Below, in pieces: positions 12,320 through 24,377 of a stretch of DNA of 64,000 nucleotides (the first letter of the stretch is position 1; each line of letters starts with the position of its first letter). The DNA lies in NCBI GenBank assembly GCA_037974665.1, contig CM075780.1, forward strand, positions 1,646,501 through 1,710,500, in the 5' to 3' direction. Position numbers and translations under genes: made by a program. The notes under the pieces are model-generated. The model saw only the letters and a program-made list of their open reading frames with translations. It had not been told where the DNA came from and searched no databases. Source of the DNA: Ehretia macrophylla (Eukaryota > Streptophyta > Magnoliopsida > Boraginales > Ehretiaceae).

Positions 12320-12876
12320 GTCATGTTGAGGGCACAATTCCTATATGTTTTAACGGTTCACAGTCCCAGCCTAGAGAGATGGCCCATTGAAAAGGCCCAA
12401 TGGGCTTAATGACAACCCATCCGCTTCAACAACACAGCATCCTCGCAAGACGTGATATCGACACGTTGTAGGGCCCTCTGATGTCCCGCGAGTCAGGTTG
12501 TCGTCCTTTTAACTGCTCACGACGTACGATCCAGGATGGAAAAACAGAGCAAAAGAATAAAAGTGGCATGAAATTAATGAAAACATTTGATTTTGGGCTC
12601 CAAAAAAGGCAAAGCGAGCAAGCTAGCTGCCCCCATCGTAGAGCTCTCAAAGGGCTTTGCAACGGTATGTTGTACACTGCGTAACTCCTTACGGATCGAA
12701 AGTTATTGGCACCAGAGCGACGGAGACCTGGTCACAAACTCTACGCCCTCGGTTTGCGGGCCCGGCCTCTACGTGAAGCGAAGTTGTCTTGCCCAATGTT
12801 CTGTGGGATTCGGTAATAGAGATTTGGTCGATAAAGTATCTTGGCAACCCTAACCAGGGCAAAAAAAATTGAAAAG

Positions 12877-12995
12877 GGGGTACAACACGAGGACTTCCCA
12901 AGGGGTCACCTATCCTACTACTACTCTTGCCCAAGCTTGCTTAACTTTGGAGTTCTGATGGGATCCGATGCATTAGTGCTGGTATGATCACACCA
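12877..12995 (-). rRNA. 5S rRNA copy A20, divergent
   Basis: Full-length copy. Changes include gtacaa, ctactact, cttgccc, gcttgc, tttgg, gatgc and gatcacacca, several of them in the internal control region. Confidence 0.86.
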
Positions 12996-13554
12996 GTGAT
13001 GTTGAGGACACAATTCCTATATGTGGTAACGGTTCACAGTCCCAGCCTAGAGAGATGGCCCATTCAAAAGGCCCAATGGGCTTAACGACAACCCATCCCC
13101 ATCAACAACGCAGCATCCTCACAAGACGTGATATCGACACGTTGTAGGGCCCTCTGATGTCCCACGAGTCAGGTTGTCGTCTTTTTAACGGCTCACGACG
13201 TACGATCCGGGACAGAAAAATAGAGCAAAAGAATAAAAGTGGCCTGAAACTTATGAAAACAGTCGATTTTGGGCTCTAAAAATAGGCACAATAAGCAAGC
13301 TAGCAGCCCCCGTCGTAGAGCTCTCAGAGAGCTTTGCAATGGTATGTTGTGCGCCGCGTAACTCCTTACGAATCAAAAGTTATGGGCACCGGAGCGACGA
13401 AAACCTGGTCACAAACCCAACGCCCTCGGTTTGCGGGCCCGGCCTCTACGTGAAGCAAAGTCGTCTTGCCCAATGTTCCGTGGGATTCGGTAATAGAGAT
13501 TTGGTTAATAAAGTATCTTGGTAGCCCTAACCAGGGCAAAAAAAAATTGAAAAG

Positions 13555-13673
13555 GGGGTGCAACACGAGGACTTCCCAGGGGGTCACCCATCCTAGTACT
13601 ACTCTCACCCAAGCACGCTTAACTTCGGAGTTCTAATGGGATCCGGTGCGTTAGTGCTGGTATGATCACACCC
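13555..13673 (-). rRNA. 5S rRNA copy A21
   Basis: Full-length copy with changes ctcaccc, ctaat, gcgtt and gatcacaccc. All but the last two bases pattern match the copy at 6789, its block-duplication partner. Confidence 0.9.
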
Positions 13674-14142
13674 GTCATGTTGAGGGCACAATTCCTATAT
13701 GTGTTAATGGTTCACAGTCTCAGCCTAGAGAGATGGCCCATTCAAAAGGCCCAATGGGCTTAACAACAACCCATCTGCTTCAACAACGCAGCATCCTCGC
13801 AAGACGTGATATCGACACGTTGTAGGGCCCTCTGATGTCCCGCGAGTCAGGTTGTCATCCTTTTAACAGCTCACGACGTACGATCCTGGAGGGAAAAACA
13901 AAGCAAAAGAAGAAAAGTGGCCTAAAACTGATGAAAACATTCAATCTTGGGCTCCAAAGACGGGCGCAGCGAGCATGCTAGCTGCCCCTGTCGTAGAGCT
14001 CTCAGCGAGCTTTGCAACGGTATGCTGTACGCTGCGTAACTCCTTACGGATCAAAAGTTATAGGCACCAGAGCGACGGAGACCTGGTCACAAACCCTACG
14101 CCCTCGGTTTACCGGCCCGGCTTCTACGTGAAGCGAAGTTGT

Positions 14143-14198
14143 CTTAACTTCGGAGTTCTGATGAGATCAGGTGCATTAGTGCTGGTATGATCGCACCC
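14143..14198 (-). pseudogene. Truncated 5S rRNA copy A22
   Basis: Only the first ~56 bases of the gene remain. Spacer sequence gaagttgtctt joins directly to aacttcgg inside the gene, a deletion of about 152 bp judged by the unit length (525 bp from 13991 to 14516). The C box, the intermediate element, the gene 3' end and the terminator are missing. The join lies at a shared ctt, which suggests microhomology. Confidence 0.92.
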
Positions 14199-14756
14199 AT
14201 CATGTTGAGGGCACAATTCCTATATGTGTTAACGGTTCACAGTCCCAGCGTAGAGAGATGGTTCATTCAAAAGGCCCCATGGTCTTAACGACAACCCATC
14301 TGCTTCAACAATGCAACATCCTCGCAATACGTGATATCGACAAGTTGTAGGGCCCTCTGATGTCCCGCGAGTCAGGTTGTCGTCGTTTTAACGGCTCACG
14401 ACGTACGATCCGGGATGGAAAAACAGAGCAAAAGAATAAAAGTGGCCTGAAACTGATGAAAATATTTGATTTTGGGCTCCAATGACGGGCACAGTGAGCA
14501 TGCTAGCTGCCCCCGTCGTAGAGGTCTCAGAGAGCTTTGCAACGGTATGCTGTGCGCCGCGTAACTCAATGCGGATCCAAAGTTTTGGGCACAGGAGCGA
14601 CGGAGACCTGGTCACAAACCCTACGCCCTTGGTTTGCAGGCCCAGCCTCAACGTGAAGCGAATTTGTCTTGCCCAATGTTCTGTGGGATTCGGTAATAGA
14701 GATTTGGTCGATAAAGTATCTTGGCAACCCTAACCAGGGCAAAAAAAATTAAAAAG

Positions 14757-14875
14757 GGGGTGCAACACGAGGACTTCCCAGGGGATCACCCATCCTATTA
14801 CTACGTTCGCCCAAGCACGCTTAACCTCGGAGTTCTGATGGGATCCGGTGCATTAGTGCTGGTATGATCGCACCC
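14757..14875 (-). rRNA. 5S rRNA copy A23
   Basis: Full-length copy with changes gggatcac, tattactacgttcg and cctcgg, partly shared with the copy at 8142. Confidence 0.9.
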
Positions 14876-15433
14876 GTCATGTTGAGGGCACAATTCCTAT
14901 ACGTGTTAACGGCTCACATTCCCATCCTAGAGAGATGGCCCGTTCAAAGGGCCCAATGGGCTTAACGACAACCCAACCGCTTCAACAACGCAGCATCCTA
15001 GCAAGACGTGATATTGACAAGTTGTAGGGCCCTCTGATGTCCCGCGAGTCAGGTTGTTGTCCTTTTAACGGCTCACGACATACGATCCGGGATGAAAAAA
15101 TAGAGCAAAAGTAGAAAAGTGGCTTGAAACTGATGAAAACGTTGGATTTTGGGCTCCAAAAATGGGCACAGCGAGCGAGCTCGCTGCCCCCGTCATAGAG
15201 CTCTCGGACAACTTTGCAACGGTATGCTGTGCACCGCGTAAGTCCTTACGGATCAAAAGTTATGGGCACCGGAGCAACGGAGACCTGGTCACAAACCTTA
15301 CGCCCTCGATTTGCAGGCCTGGCCTCTACGTGAAGCGAAGTTCTCTTGCCCAATGTTCTGTGGGATTCGGCAATAGAGATTTGGTCGATAAAGTATCTTG
15401 GCAACCCTAACTAGGGCAAAAAAATTTGAAAAG

Positions 15434-15552
15434 AGGGTGCAACACGAGGACTTCCTAGTGGGTCACCCATCCTATTAATACACTCGTCCAAGCAAGCTTA
15501 ACTTCGGAGTTCTGATGGGATCCGGTGCATTAGTGCTGGTATGATCGCACCC
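15434..15552 (-). rRNA. 5S rRNA copy A24
   Basis: Full-length copy with changes cctagtggg, tattaatacactcg, gtccaagcaag. It resembles the copy at 8818. Confidence 0.88.
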
Positions 15553-16110
15553 GTCATGTTGAGGACACAATTCCTATATGTGTTAACTGTTCACAGTCCC
15601 AGCCTAGAGAGATGGCCAATTTAAAAGGCCTAATGGGCTTAACGACAACCCATCCGCTTCAACAATGCAGCATCCTCACAAGACGTGATATCGACACATT
15701 GTAGGGCCCTCTAATGTCCCGCGAGTCAGGTTGTCGTCCTTTTAACGGCACACGACGTACGATCCGGGATGAAAAAATAGAGCAAAAGAATAAAAGTGGC
15801 CTGAAACTAATGAAAACATTCGATTTTGGGCTCCAATAATAGGCAAAGCGAGCAAGCTAGCTTCCCCCGTCGTAGAGCTCTCATAGAGCTTTGCAACGGT
15901 ATGTTGTGCACCGCGTAACTCCTTACGAATCAATAGTTATGGGCACCGCAGTGACGGAGACCTGGTCACAAACACTACGCCCTCGGTTTGCGGGCCCGGC
16001 CTCTACGTGAAGCAAAGTTGTCTTGCCCAATGTTCCGTGGGATTCGGTAATAGAGATTTGGTCAATAAAGTATCCTGGCAACCCTAACCAGGGCAAAAAA
16101 AATTGAAAAG

Positions 16111-16229
16111 GGGGTGCAACACGAGGACTTCCTAGGGGGTCACCCATCCTAGTACTACTCTCACCCAAGCACGATTAACTTCGGAGTTCTGATGGGATCC
16201 GGTGCATTAGTGCTGGTATGATCGTACCC
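16111..16229 (-). rRNA. 5S rRNA copy A25
   Basis: Full-length copy with changes cttcctag, ctcaccc, cacgatt and gatcgtaccc. It resembles the copy at 9495. Confidence 0.9.
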
Positions 16230-16786
16230 GTCATGTTGAGGGCACAATTCCTATATGTGTTAACGGTTCATAGTCCCATCCTAGAGAGATGGCCCATTCG
16301 AAAGGCCTAATGGCTTAACAACAACCTATCCGCTTCAACAACGCAGCATCCTCGCAAGACGTGATATCGACATGTTGTAGGGCCCTCTGATGTCCCGCGA
16401 GTTAGGTTGTCGTCCTTTTAACGACTCACGACGTACGATCCAGGATGGAAAAACATAGCAAAAGAAGATATGTGGCCTGAAACTGATGAAAACATTCGAT
16501 TATGGGCTCCAAAGACGGGCACAGCGAGCATGCTAGCTGCCCCCGTCGTTGAGCTCTCAGAGAGCTTTGCAACGGTATGTTGTGCACCGCGTAACTACTT
16601 ACGTATCAAAAGTTATAGGCACCGGAGCGACGGAGACCTGGTCATAAACCTTACACCTTCGGCTTGCGGGCCCCGCCTCTATGTGAAGCAAAGTTGTCAT
16701 GGCCAATGTTCTGTGGGATTCGGTAATAGAGATTTGGTCGATAAAGTATCTTGGCAACCCTAACCACGGCAAAAAAATTTGAAAAG

Positions 16787-16905
16787 GGGGTACAACACGA
16801 GGACTTCCCAAGGGGTCACCTATCCTAGTACTACTCTCTCCCAAGCACGCTTAACTTCAGAGTTTTGATGGGATCCGGTGCATAAGAGCTGATATGATCG
16901 CACCA
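16787..16905 (-). rRNA. 5S rRNA copy A26, divergent
   Basis: Full-length copy. The right half is altered (ttcagagttttg, cataagagctgata), while the left half and the flanks match the copies at 20194 and 22903. This suggests a patch of gene conversion. Confidence 0.86.
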
Positions 16906-17463
16906 GTGATGTTAAGGGCACAATTCCTATATGTGTTAGCGGTTCACAGTCCCAGCATAGAGAGATGGCCCATTCAAAAGGCCCAATGGGCTTAACAAGA
17001 ACCCATCCGCTTCAAGAACGCAGCATCCTCGCAAGACGTGATATCAACACGTTGTAGGACCCTCTGATGTCCCGCGAGTCAGGTTGTCGTCCTTTTAACG
17101 GCTCACGACGCATGATCCGGGAAGGAAAAACAGAGCAAAAGAAGAAAAGTGGCCTGAAACTGATGAAAACGTTCGATTTTGGGCTCCAAAGACTAGCACA
17201 GCAAGCAAGCTTGCTGCCCCCGTCATAGAGCTCTCAGAGAGCTTTGCAACGGTATGTTGTGCGTCGCGTAACTCCTTACGGATCAAAAGTTATGGGCACC
17301 GGAGCGATGGAGACATGATCACAAACCCTACGCCCTCGGTTTGCGAGCCCAGCCTCTACGTGATGTTAAGTCGTCTTGCCCAATTTTCCGTGGGATTCAG
17401 TAATAGAGATTTGGTGGACAAAGTATCTTGGCAGCCCTAACCAGGGCAAAAAAAATTGAAAAG

Positions 17464-17582
17464 GTGGTGCAACACGAGGACTTCCCAAGGGGTCACCCAT
17501 CCTAGTACTACTCTCGTCCAAGCACGCTTAACTTCGGAGTTATGATGGGATCCGGTTCATTAGTGCTGGTATGATCGTACCC
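17464..17582 (-). rRNA. 5S rRNA copy A27
   Basis: Full-length copy with changes ctcgtcc, gttatg, gttcatt and gatcgtaccc. I see the same changes in the copy at 20871 (5-unit duplication). Confidence 0.9.
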
Positions 17583-18140
17583 GTTATGTCGAGGGCACAC
17601 TTCCTTTATGTTTTAACTGTTCACAGTCCCAGCCTAGAGAGATGGCCCATTCAAAAGGCCCTAAGGGCTTAACAATAACTCATCCGCTTCAACAACGCAG
17701 CATCCTCGCAAGACGTGATATTGACACGTTGTAGGGCCCTCTGATGTCCCGCGAGTCAGGTTGTCGTCCATTTAACAGCTCACGACGTACGGTCTGGGAC
17801 GTAAAATTAGAGCAAAAGAAGAAAAGTGTCCTGAAACTGATGAAAACATTTGATTTTGGGCTCCAAAAATAGACACAGCGAGCGAGTTAGCTGCCCCCGT
17901 CGTAGAGCTCACAAAGAGCTTTGCAACGGTATGCTGTGCGCCGCGCAAGTCCTTACGGATCAAAAGTTATGGGCACCGGAGTGACGGAGACCTGGTCACA
18001 AACCCTACGCCCTCGGTTTGCGTGCCCGACCTCTACGTGATGCGAAGTTGTCTTGCCCAATGTTCCATGGGATACGGTAATAGAGATTTGGTCGATAAAG
18101 TATCTTGGGAACCCTAACCAGGGCAAAAAAAATTGAAAAG

Positions 18141-18259
18141 GGGGTGCAACACGAGGACTTCACAGGGGGTCACCCATCCTAGTACTACTCTCGCCCAAGC
18201 ACGCTTAACTTCGGAGTTCTGATGCGATCCAGTGCATTAGTGCTGGTATGATCGCACCA
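18141..18259 (-). rRNA. 5S rRNA copy A28
   Basis: Full-length copy with changes ttcacag, gcgatccag and terminal cca. Partner of the copy at 21548. Confidence 0.9.
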
Positions 18260-18818
18260 GTGATGTTGAGGGCACAATTCCTATATGTGTTAACGGTTCA
18301 CAGTCCCAACCTAGAGAGCTAGCGCATTCAAAAGGACCAATGGGATTAACAACAACCCATCCGCTTCAACAACGCAGCATCCTCGCAAGACGTGATATCG
18401 ACACGTTGTAGGGCCCTCTATTGTCCCGCGAGTGAGGTTGTCGTCCTTTTAATGGCTCACGACGTACGATCTGGGACGAAAAAATATAGCAAAAGAATAA
18501 AAATAGCCTGAAACTAATTAAAACATTCAATTTTGGGATCCAAAAATAGGCACATCGAGCAAACTAGTTGCCCCCGTCGTAGAACTCTCAGAGAGCTTTG
18601 CAACGGTATGATGTGCGCCGCGTAACTCCTTACGGATCAAAAGTTATGGGCACCGGAGCAATGGAGACCAGGTCACAAACCCTACGCCCTCTGTTTGCGG
18701 GCCCGGCCTCTACGTGAAGCGAAGTTGTCTTGCTCAATATTTCGTGGGATTCGGTAATAGAGATTTGGTCGATAAAGTATCTTGGCAACCCAAACCAGGG
18801 CAAAAAAAAAATGAAAAG

Positions 18819-18957
18819 GGGGTGCAACACGAGGACTTCCCAAGGGGTCACCCATCCTAGTACTACTCTCGCCCAAGCACGCTTAACTTCGGAGTTCTGA
18901 TGGTATCCGATGCATTAATGCTGGTATGATCGCATTAATGCTGGTATGATCGCACCA
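18819..18957 (-). pseudogene. 5S rRNA copy A29 with internal 20-bp duplication
   Basis: Near the gene 5' end the 20-bp segment gcattaatgctggtatgatc is present twice in tandem (about 18912-18951), which makes the copy 139 bp long. Other changes are ccaagg and ggtatccgatg (GGATCC lost). The duplication would insert bases before the internal control region and disrupt the RNA fold, so I call it a pseudogene. Confidence 0.9.
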
Positions 18958-19515
18958 TTGATATTGAGGGCACAATTCCTATATGTGTTAACGGTTCACA
19001 GTCCCAGCCTAGCGAGATGGCCTATTCAAAAGGCCCAATTGGCATAACGACAACCCATCCGCTTCAACAACGCAGCATCCTCGCAAGACGTGATATTGAC
19101 ACATTGTAGGGCCCTCTGATCTCCCGCGAGTCAGGTTGTCGTCATTTTAACGGCTCACGACGTAAGATCCGGGACGGAAAAACAGAGCAAAAGAAGAAAA
19201 GTGGCATGAAACTGATGAAAATGTTCAATTTTGGGATCCAAAGACGGGCACAGCGAGCAAGCTAGCTGCCCCCGGCGTAGAGCTCTTAGAGAGCTTTGCA
19301 ATGGTATGCTGTGCGCCGCGTAACTCCTTACTGATCAAAAGTTATGGGCACCGGAGCGACGAAGGCCTGGTCACAAACCCTACGCCCTCTGTTTGCGGGC
19401 CCGGCCTCTACGTGAAGCGAAGTTGTCTTGCCCAATATTTCGTGGGATTCGGTAATAGAGATTTGGTCGATAAAGTATCCTGGCAACCCTAACCAGGGCA
19501 AAAAAAATTGAAAAG

Positions 19516-19635
19516 GGGGTGGAACACAAGGACTTCCCAGAGGGCTCACCCATCCTAGTACTACTCTCGCCCAAGCAGGCTTAACTTCGGAGTTCTGATG
19601 GGATCCGGTGCATTAGGGCTGGTATGATCGCACCC
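19516..19635 (-). rRNA. 5S rRNA copy A30
   Basis: 120-bp copy with one inserted base (cagagggctcac) and changes gtggaac, cacaagg, caggc and agggct. Partner of the copy at 22225. Confidence 0.88.
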
Positions 19636-20193
19636 GTCATGTTGAGGGCACAATTCCTATATGTGTTAACTGTTCACAGTCCCAGCCTAGAGAGATGGCC
19701 CATTCAAAAGGCCCAATGGGCTTAACGACAACCCATCCGCTTCAACAACGCAGCATCCTCACAAGACGCTATATCGACACGTTGTAGGGCCCTCTGATAT
19801 TCCTCGATTCAGGTTGTCGTCCTTTTTACAGCTCACGACATACGATCCGGGACGGAAAAACAAAGCAAAAAAATAAAAGTGGCCTGAAACTGATGAAAAT
19901 GTTCGATTTTGGGCTCCAAAAATGGGCACAGCGAGCAAGCTAGCTGCCCCCGTCGTAGAGCTCTTAGAGAACTTTGCAACGGTATGTTGTATGCCGCATA
20001 ACTCGTTACGGATCAAAAGTCATGGGCACCAGAGCAACGGAGACCTGGCCACAATCACTACGCCCTCGGTTTCCAGGCCCGGCCTCTACGTGAAGCGAAA
20101 TTGTCTTGCCCAATGTTCCGTGGGATTCGGTAATAGAGATTTGGTCGATAAAGTATCTTGGCAACCCTAACCACGGCAAAAAAATTTGAAAAG

Positions 20194-20312
20194 GGGGTAC
20201 AACACGAGGACTTCCCAAGGGGTCACCTATCCTAGTACTACTCTCTCCCAAGCACGCTTAACTTCGGAATTCTGATGGGATCCGATGCATTAGTGCTGGT
20301 ATGATCGCACCA
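20194..20312 (-). rRNA. 5S rRNA copy A31
   Basis: Full-length copy with changes gtacaa, ccaagg, ctctccc, gaattctg, gatgc and terminal cca. Partner of the copy at 22903. Confidence 0.89.
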
Positions 20313-20870
20313 GTGATGTTAAGGGCACAATTCCTATATGTGTTAGCGGTTCACAGTCCCAGCATAGAGAGATGGCCCATTCAAAAGGCCCAATGGGCTT
20401 AACGAGAACCCATCCGCTTCAACAACGCAGCATCCTCGCAAGACGTGATATCAACACGTTGTAGGACCCTCTGATGTCCAGCGAGTCAGGTTGTCGTCCT
20501 TTTAACGGCTCACGACGCACGATCCGGGAAGGAAAAACAGAGCAAAAGAAGAAAAGTGGCCTGAAACTGATGAAAACGTTCGATTTTGGGCTCCAAAGAC
20601 TGGCACAGCAAGCAAGCTTGCTTCCCCCGTCATAGAGCTCTCAGAGAGCTTTGCAACGGTATGTTGTGCGTCGCGTAACTCCTTACGGATCAAAAGTTAT
20701 GGGCACCGGAGCGATGCAGACATGATCACAAACCCTACGCCCTCGGTTTGCGAGCCCAGCCTCTACGTGATGTTAAGTCGTCTTGCCCAATTTTCCGTGG
20801 GATTCAGTAATAGAGATTTGGTGGACAAAGTATCTTGGCAGCCCTAACCAGGGCAAAAAAAATTGAAAAG

Positions 20871-20989
20871 GTGGTGCAACACGAGGACTTCCCAAGGGGT
20901 CACCCATCCTAGTACTACTCTCGTCCAAGCACGCTTAACTTCGGAGTTATGATGGGATCCGGTTCATTAGTGCTGGTATGATCGTACCC
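20871..20989 (-). rRNA. 5S rRNA copy A32
   Basis: Full-length copy carrying the same changes as the copy at 17464, 3,407 bp away. Confidence 0.9.
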
Positions 20990-21547
20990 GTTATGTCGAG
21001 GGCACACTTCCTTTATGTTTTAACTGTTCACAGTCCCAGCCTAGAGAGATGGCCCATTCAAAAGGCCCTAAGGGCTTAACAATAACTCATCCGCTTCAAC
21101 AACGCAGCATCCTCGCAAGACGTGATATTGACACGTTGTAGGGCCCTCTGATGTCCCGCGAGTCAGGTTGTCGTCCATTTAACAGCTCACGACGTACGGT
21201 CTGGGACGTAAAATTAGAGCAAAAGAAGAAAAGTGTCCTGAAACTGATGAAAACATTTGATTTTGGGCTCCAAAAATAGACACAGCGAGCGAGTTAGCTG
21301 CCCCCGTCGTAGAGCTCACAAAGAGCTTTGCAACGGTATGCTGTGCGCCGCGCAAGTCCTTACGGATCAAAAGTTATGGGCACCGGAGTGACGGAGACCT
21401 GGTCACAAACCCTACGCCCTCGGTTTGCGTGCCCGACCTCTACGTGATGCGAAGTTGTCTTGCCCAATGTTCCATGGGATACGGTAATAGAGATTTGGTC
21501 GATAAAGTATCTTGGGAACCCTAACCAGGGCAAAAAAAATTGAAAAG

Positions 21548-21666
21548 GGGGTGCAACACGAGGACTTCACAGGGGGTCACCCATCCTAGTACTACTCTCG
21601 CCCAAGCACGCTTAACTTCGGAGTTTTGATGCGATCCAGTGCATTAGTGCTGGTATGATCGCACCA
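21548..21666 (-). rRNA. 5S rRNA copy A33
   Basis: Full-length copy, like the copy at 18141 except for gttttg instead of gttctg. Confidence 0.9.
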
Positions 21667-22224
21667 GTGATGTTGAGGGCACAATTCCTATATGTGTTAA
21701 CCGTTCACAGTCCCAACCTAGAGAGCTAGCCCATTCAAAAGGACCAATGGGATTAACAACAACCCATCCGCTTCAACAACGCAGCATCCTCGCAAGACGT
21801 GATATTGACACGTTGTAGGGCCCTCTGATGTCCCGCGAGTCAGGTTGTCGTCCATTTAACAGCTCACGACGTACGGTCTGGGACGTAAAATTAGAGCAAA
21901 AGAAGAAAAGTGTCCTGAAACTGATGAAAACATTTGATTTTGGGCTCCAAAAATAGACAAAGCGAGCGAGTTAGCTGCCCCCGTCGTAGAGCTCACAAAG
22001 AGCTTTGCAATGGTATGCTGTGCGCCGCGTAACTCCTTACTGATCAAAAGTTATGGGCACCGGAGCGACGAAGGCCTGGTCACAAACCCTACGCCCTCTG
22101 TTTGCGGGCCCGGCCTCTACGTGAAGCGAAGTTGTCTTGCCCAATATTTCGTGGGATTCGGTAATAGAGATTTGGTCGATAAAGTATCCTGGCAACCCTA
22201 ACCAGGGCAAAAAAAATTGAAAAG

Positions 22225-22344
22225 GGGGTGGAACACAAGGACTTCCCAGAGGGCTCACCCATCCTAGTACTACTCTCGCCCAAGCAGGCTTAACTTCGGA
22301 GTTCTGATGGGATCCGATGCATTAGGGCTGGTATGATCGCACCC
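22225..22344 (-). rRNA. 5S rRNA copy A34
   Basis: 120-bp copy with the same one-base insertion as the copy at 19516; it differs by gatgc. Confidence 0.88.
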
Positions 22345-22902
22345 GTCATGTTGAGGGCACAATTCCTAAATGTGTTAACTGTTCACAGTCCCAGCCTAGA
22401 GAGATGGCCCATTCAAAAGGCCCAATGGGCTTAACGACAACCCATCCGCTTCAACAACGCAGCATCCTCACAAGACGCTATATCGACACGTTGTAGGGCC
22501 CTCTGATATTCCTCGATTCAGGTTGTCGTCCTTTTTACGGCTCACGACATACGATCCGGGACGGAAAAACAAAGCAAAAAAAGAAAAGTGGCCTGAAATT
22601 GATGAAAATGTTCGATTTTGGGCTCCAAAAATGGGCACAGCGAGCAAGCTAGCTGCCCCCGTCGTAGAGCTCTTAGAGAACTTTGCAACGGTATGTTGTA
22701 TGCCGCATAACTCGTTACGGATCAAAAGTCATGGGCACCAGAGCAACGGAGACCTGGCCACAATCCCTACGCCCTCGGTTTGCAGGCCCGGCCTCTACGT
22801 GAAGCGAAATTGTCTTGCCCAATGTTCCGTGGGATTCGGTAATAGAGATTTGGTCGATAAAGTATCTTGGCAACCATAACCACGGCAAAAAAATTTGAAA
22901 AG

Positions 22903-23021
22903 GGGGTACAACACGAGGACTTCCCAAGGGGTCACCTATCCTAGTACTACTCTCTCCCAAGCACGCTTAACTTCGGAATTCTGATGGGATCCGATGCATT
23001 AGTGCTGGTATGATCGCACCA
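22903..23021 (-). rRNA. 5S rRNA copy A35
   Basis: Full-length copy that I could not tell apart from the copy at 20194 by eye. Confidence 0.89.
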
Positions 23022-23579
23022 GTGATGTTAAGGGCACAATTCCTATATGTGTTAGCGGTTCACAGTCCCAGCATAGAGAGATGGCCCATTCAAAAGGCCC
23101 AATGGGCTTAACGAGAACCCATCCGCTTCAACAGCGCAGCATCCTCGCAAGAAGTGACATCGACACGTTGTATGGCCCTCTGATGTCCCACGAGTTAGGT
23201 TGTGGTCCTTTTAACAGCTCACGATGTACGATCTGGGACGGAAAAACAGAGTAAAAGAAGAAAAGTGGCCTGAAACTGATGAAAACGTTCAATTTTGTGC
23301 TACAAAAATGGGACAGCGAGCAAGCTCGCTGTCCCCCGTCGTAGAACTCTTAGAGAGCTTTGCAAAGGTATGCTACACGCCGCGTAACGCCTTACGGATC
23401 AAAAGTTATGGGCACCGGAGCGACGGAGACCTGGTAACAAGCCCTACGCCCTCGGTTTGCGGGCCCAGCCTCTACGTGAAGCGAAGTTGTCTTGCCCAAT
23501 GTTGCGTGGGATTCGGTAATAGAGATTTGGTGGACAAAGTATCTTGGCAACCCTAACCAGGGCAAAAAAAATTGAAAAG

Positions 23580-23698
23580 GTGGTGCAACACGAGGACTTC
23601 CCAGGGGGTCACCCATCCTAGTACTACTCTCGCCCAAGCACGCTTAACTTCGGAGTTCTGATGGGATCCGGTGCATTAGAGCAGGTATGATCGCACCA
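23580..23698 (-). rRNA. 5S rRNA copy A36
   Basis: Full-length copy close to consensus; changes are tagagcagg near the gene 5' end and terminal cca. Confidence 0.92.
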
Positions 23699-24257
23699 GT
23701 CATGTTGAGGGCACAATTCCTATATCTGTTAACTGTTCACAGTCCCAGGCTAGAGAGATGGCCCATTCAAAAGGCCCAATGAGCTTAACGACAACCCATC
23801 CGATTCAACAACGCAGCATCCTTGCAAGACGTGATATCGACACGTTGTAGGGCCCTCTGATGTCCCGGGAGTTAGGTTGTCGTCCTTTTTACAGCTCACA
23901 ATGTACGATCTAGGATGGAAAAACAGAGCAAAAGAAGAAAAGAGGCCTGAAACTGATGAAAACGTTCGATTTTGGGCTCCAAAAATGGGCACAGCGAGCA
24001 AGCTCGCTGTCGCTAGCCTTAGAGCACTCAGAGAGCTTTGTGAATGTATGCTGCGCGCCACGTAACTCCTTACGGATCAAAGGTTATGGGCACCGAAGTG
24101 ACGGAGACCTAGTAACAAACCCTACGCCCTCGATTTGCGGTCCCAGCCTCTACGTGAAACGAAGTTGTCTTGCCCAATGTTACGTGGGATTCGGTAATAG
24201 AGATTTGGTGGATAAAGTATCTTGGCAACCCTAACCAGGCCAAAAAAAATTGAAAAG

Positions 24258-24377
24258 GGGGCGCAACAGGAGGACTACCCAAGGGATCACCATATCCTAG
24301 TATTACTCTCCCCCAAGCACGCTTAACTTCGGAGTTCTGATGGGATCCAGTGCATTAGTACTTGTATGATCGCACCC
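24258..24377 (-). rRNA. 5S rRNA copy A37, divergent
   Basis: Altered at the gene 3' end (gcgcaacagg, ctaccc) and with one inserted base (atcaccata). Further changes are tattactct, cccccaag and tacttg. Probably a pseudogene. Confidence 0.85.

Larger units (their letters stand above)
6450..19700. repeat. Old higher-order duplication of 10-11 5S units
   Basis: Units around 6.5-12.4 kb pair with units around 13.2-19.7 kb by shared private variants. Examples: the unit at 6.57-6.9 kb with 13.34-13.67 kb, offset 6,766; 8.8 with 15.4 kb and 9.5 with 16.1 kb, offset ~6,616 after the 152-bp deletion at 14143; 10.5 with 17.8 kb, offset ~7,293, so one unit was gained in between. The copies have diverged noticeably. 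Confidence 0.75.
16900..23130. repeat. Recent overlapping 5-unit and 4-unit duplications in the 5S array
   Basis: About 16.9-18.4 kb is nearly identical to 20.3-21.8 kb (offset 3,407), and about 19.3-20.4 kb to 22.0-23.1 kb (offset 2,709). Between them, 21.8-22.0 kb copies 21.13-21.33 kb (offset 677). The unit at 21.8-22.2 kb is therefore a chimera that switches parent near 22.0 kb. Confidence 0.85.
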
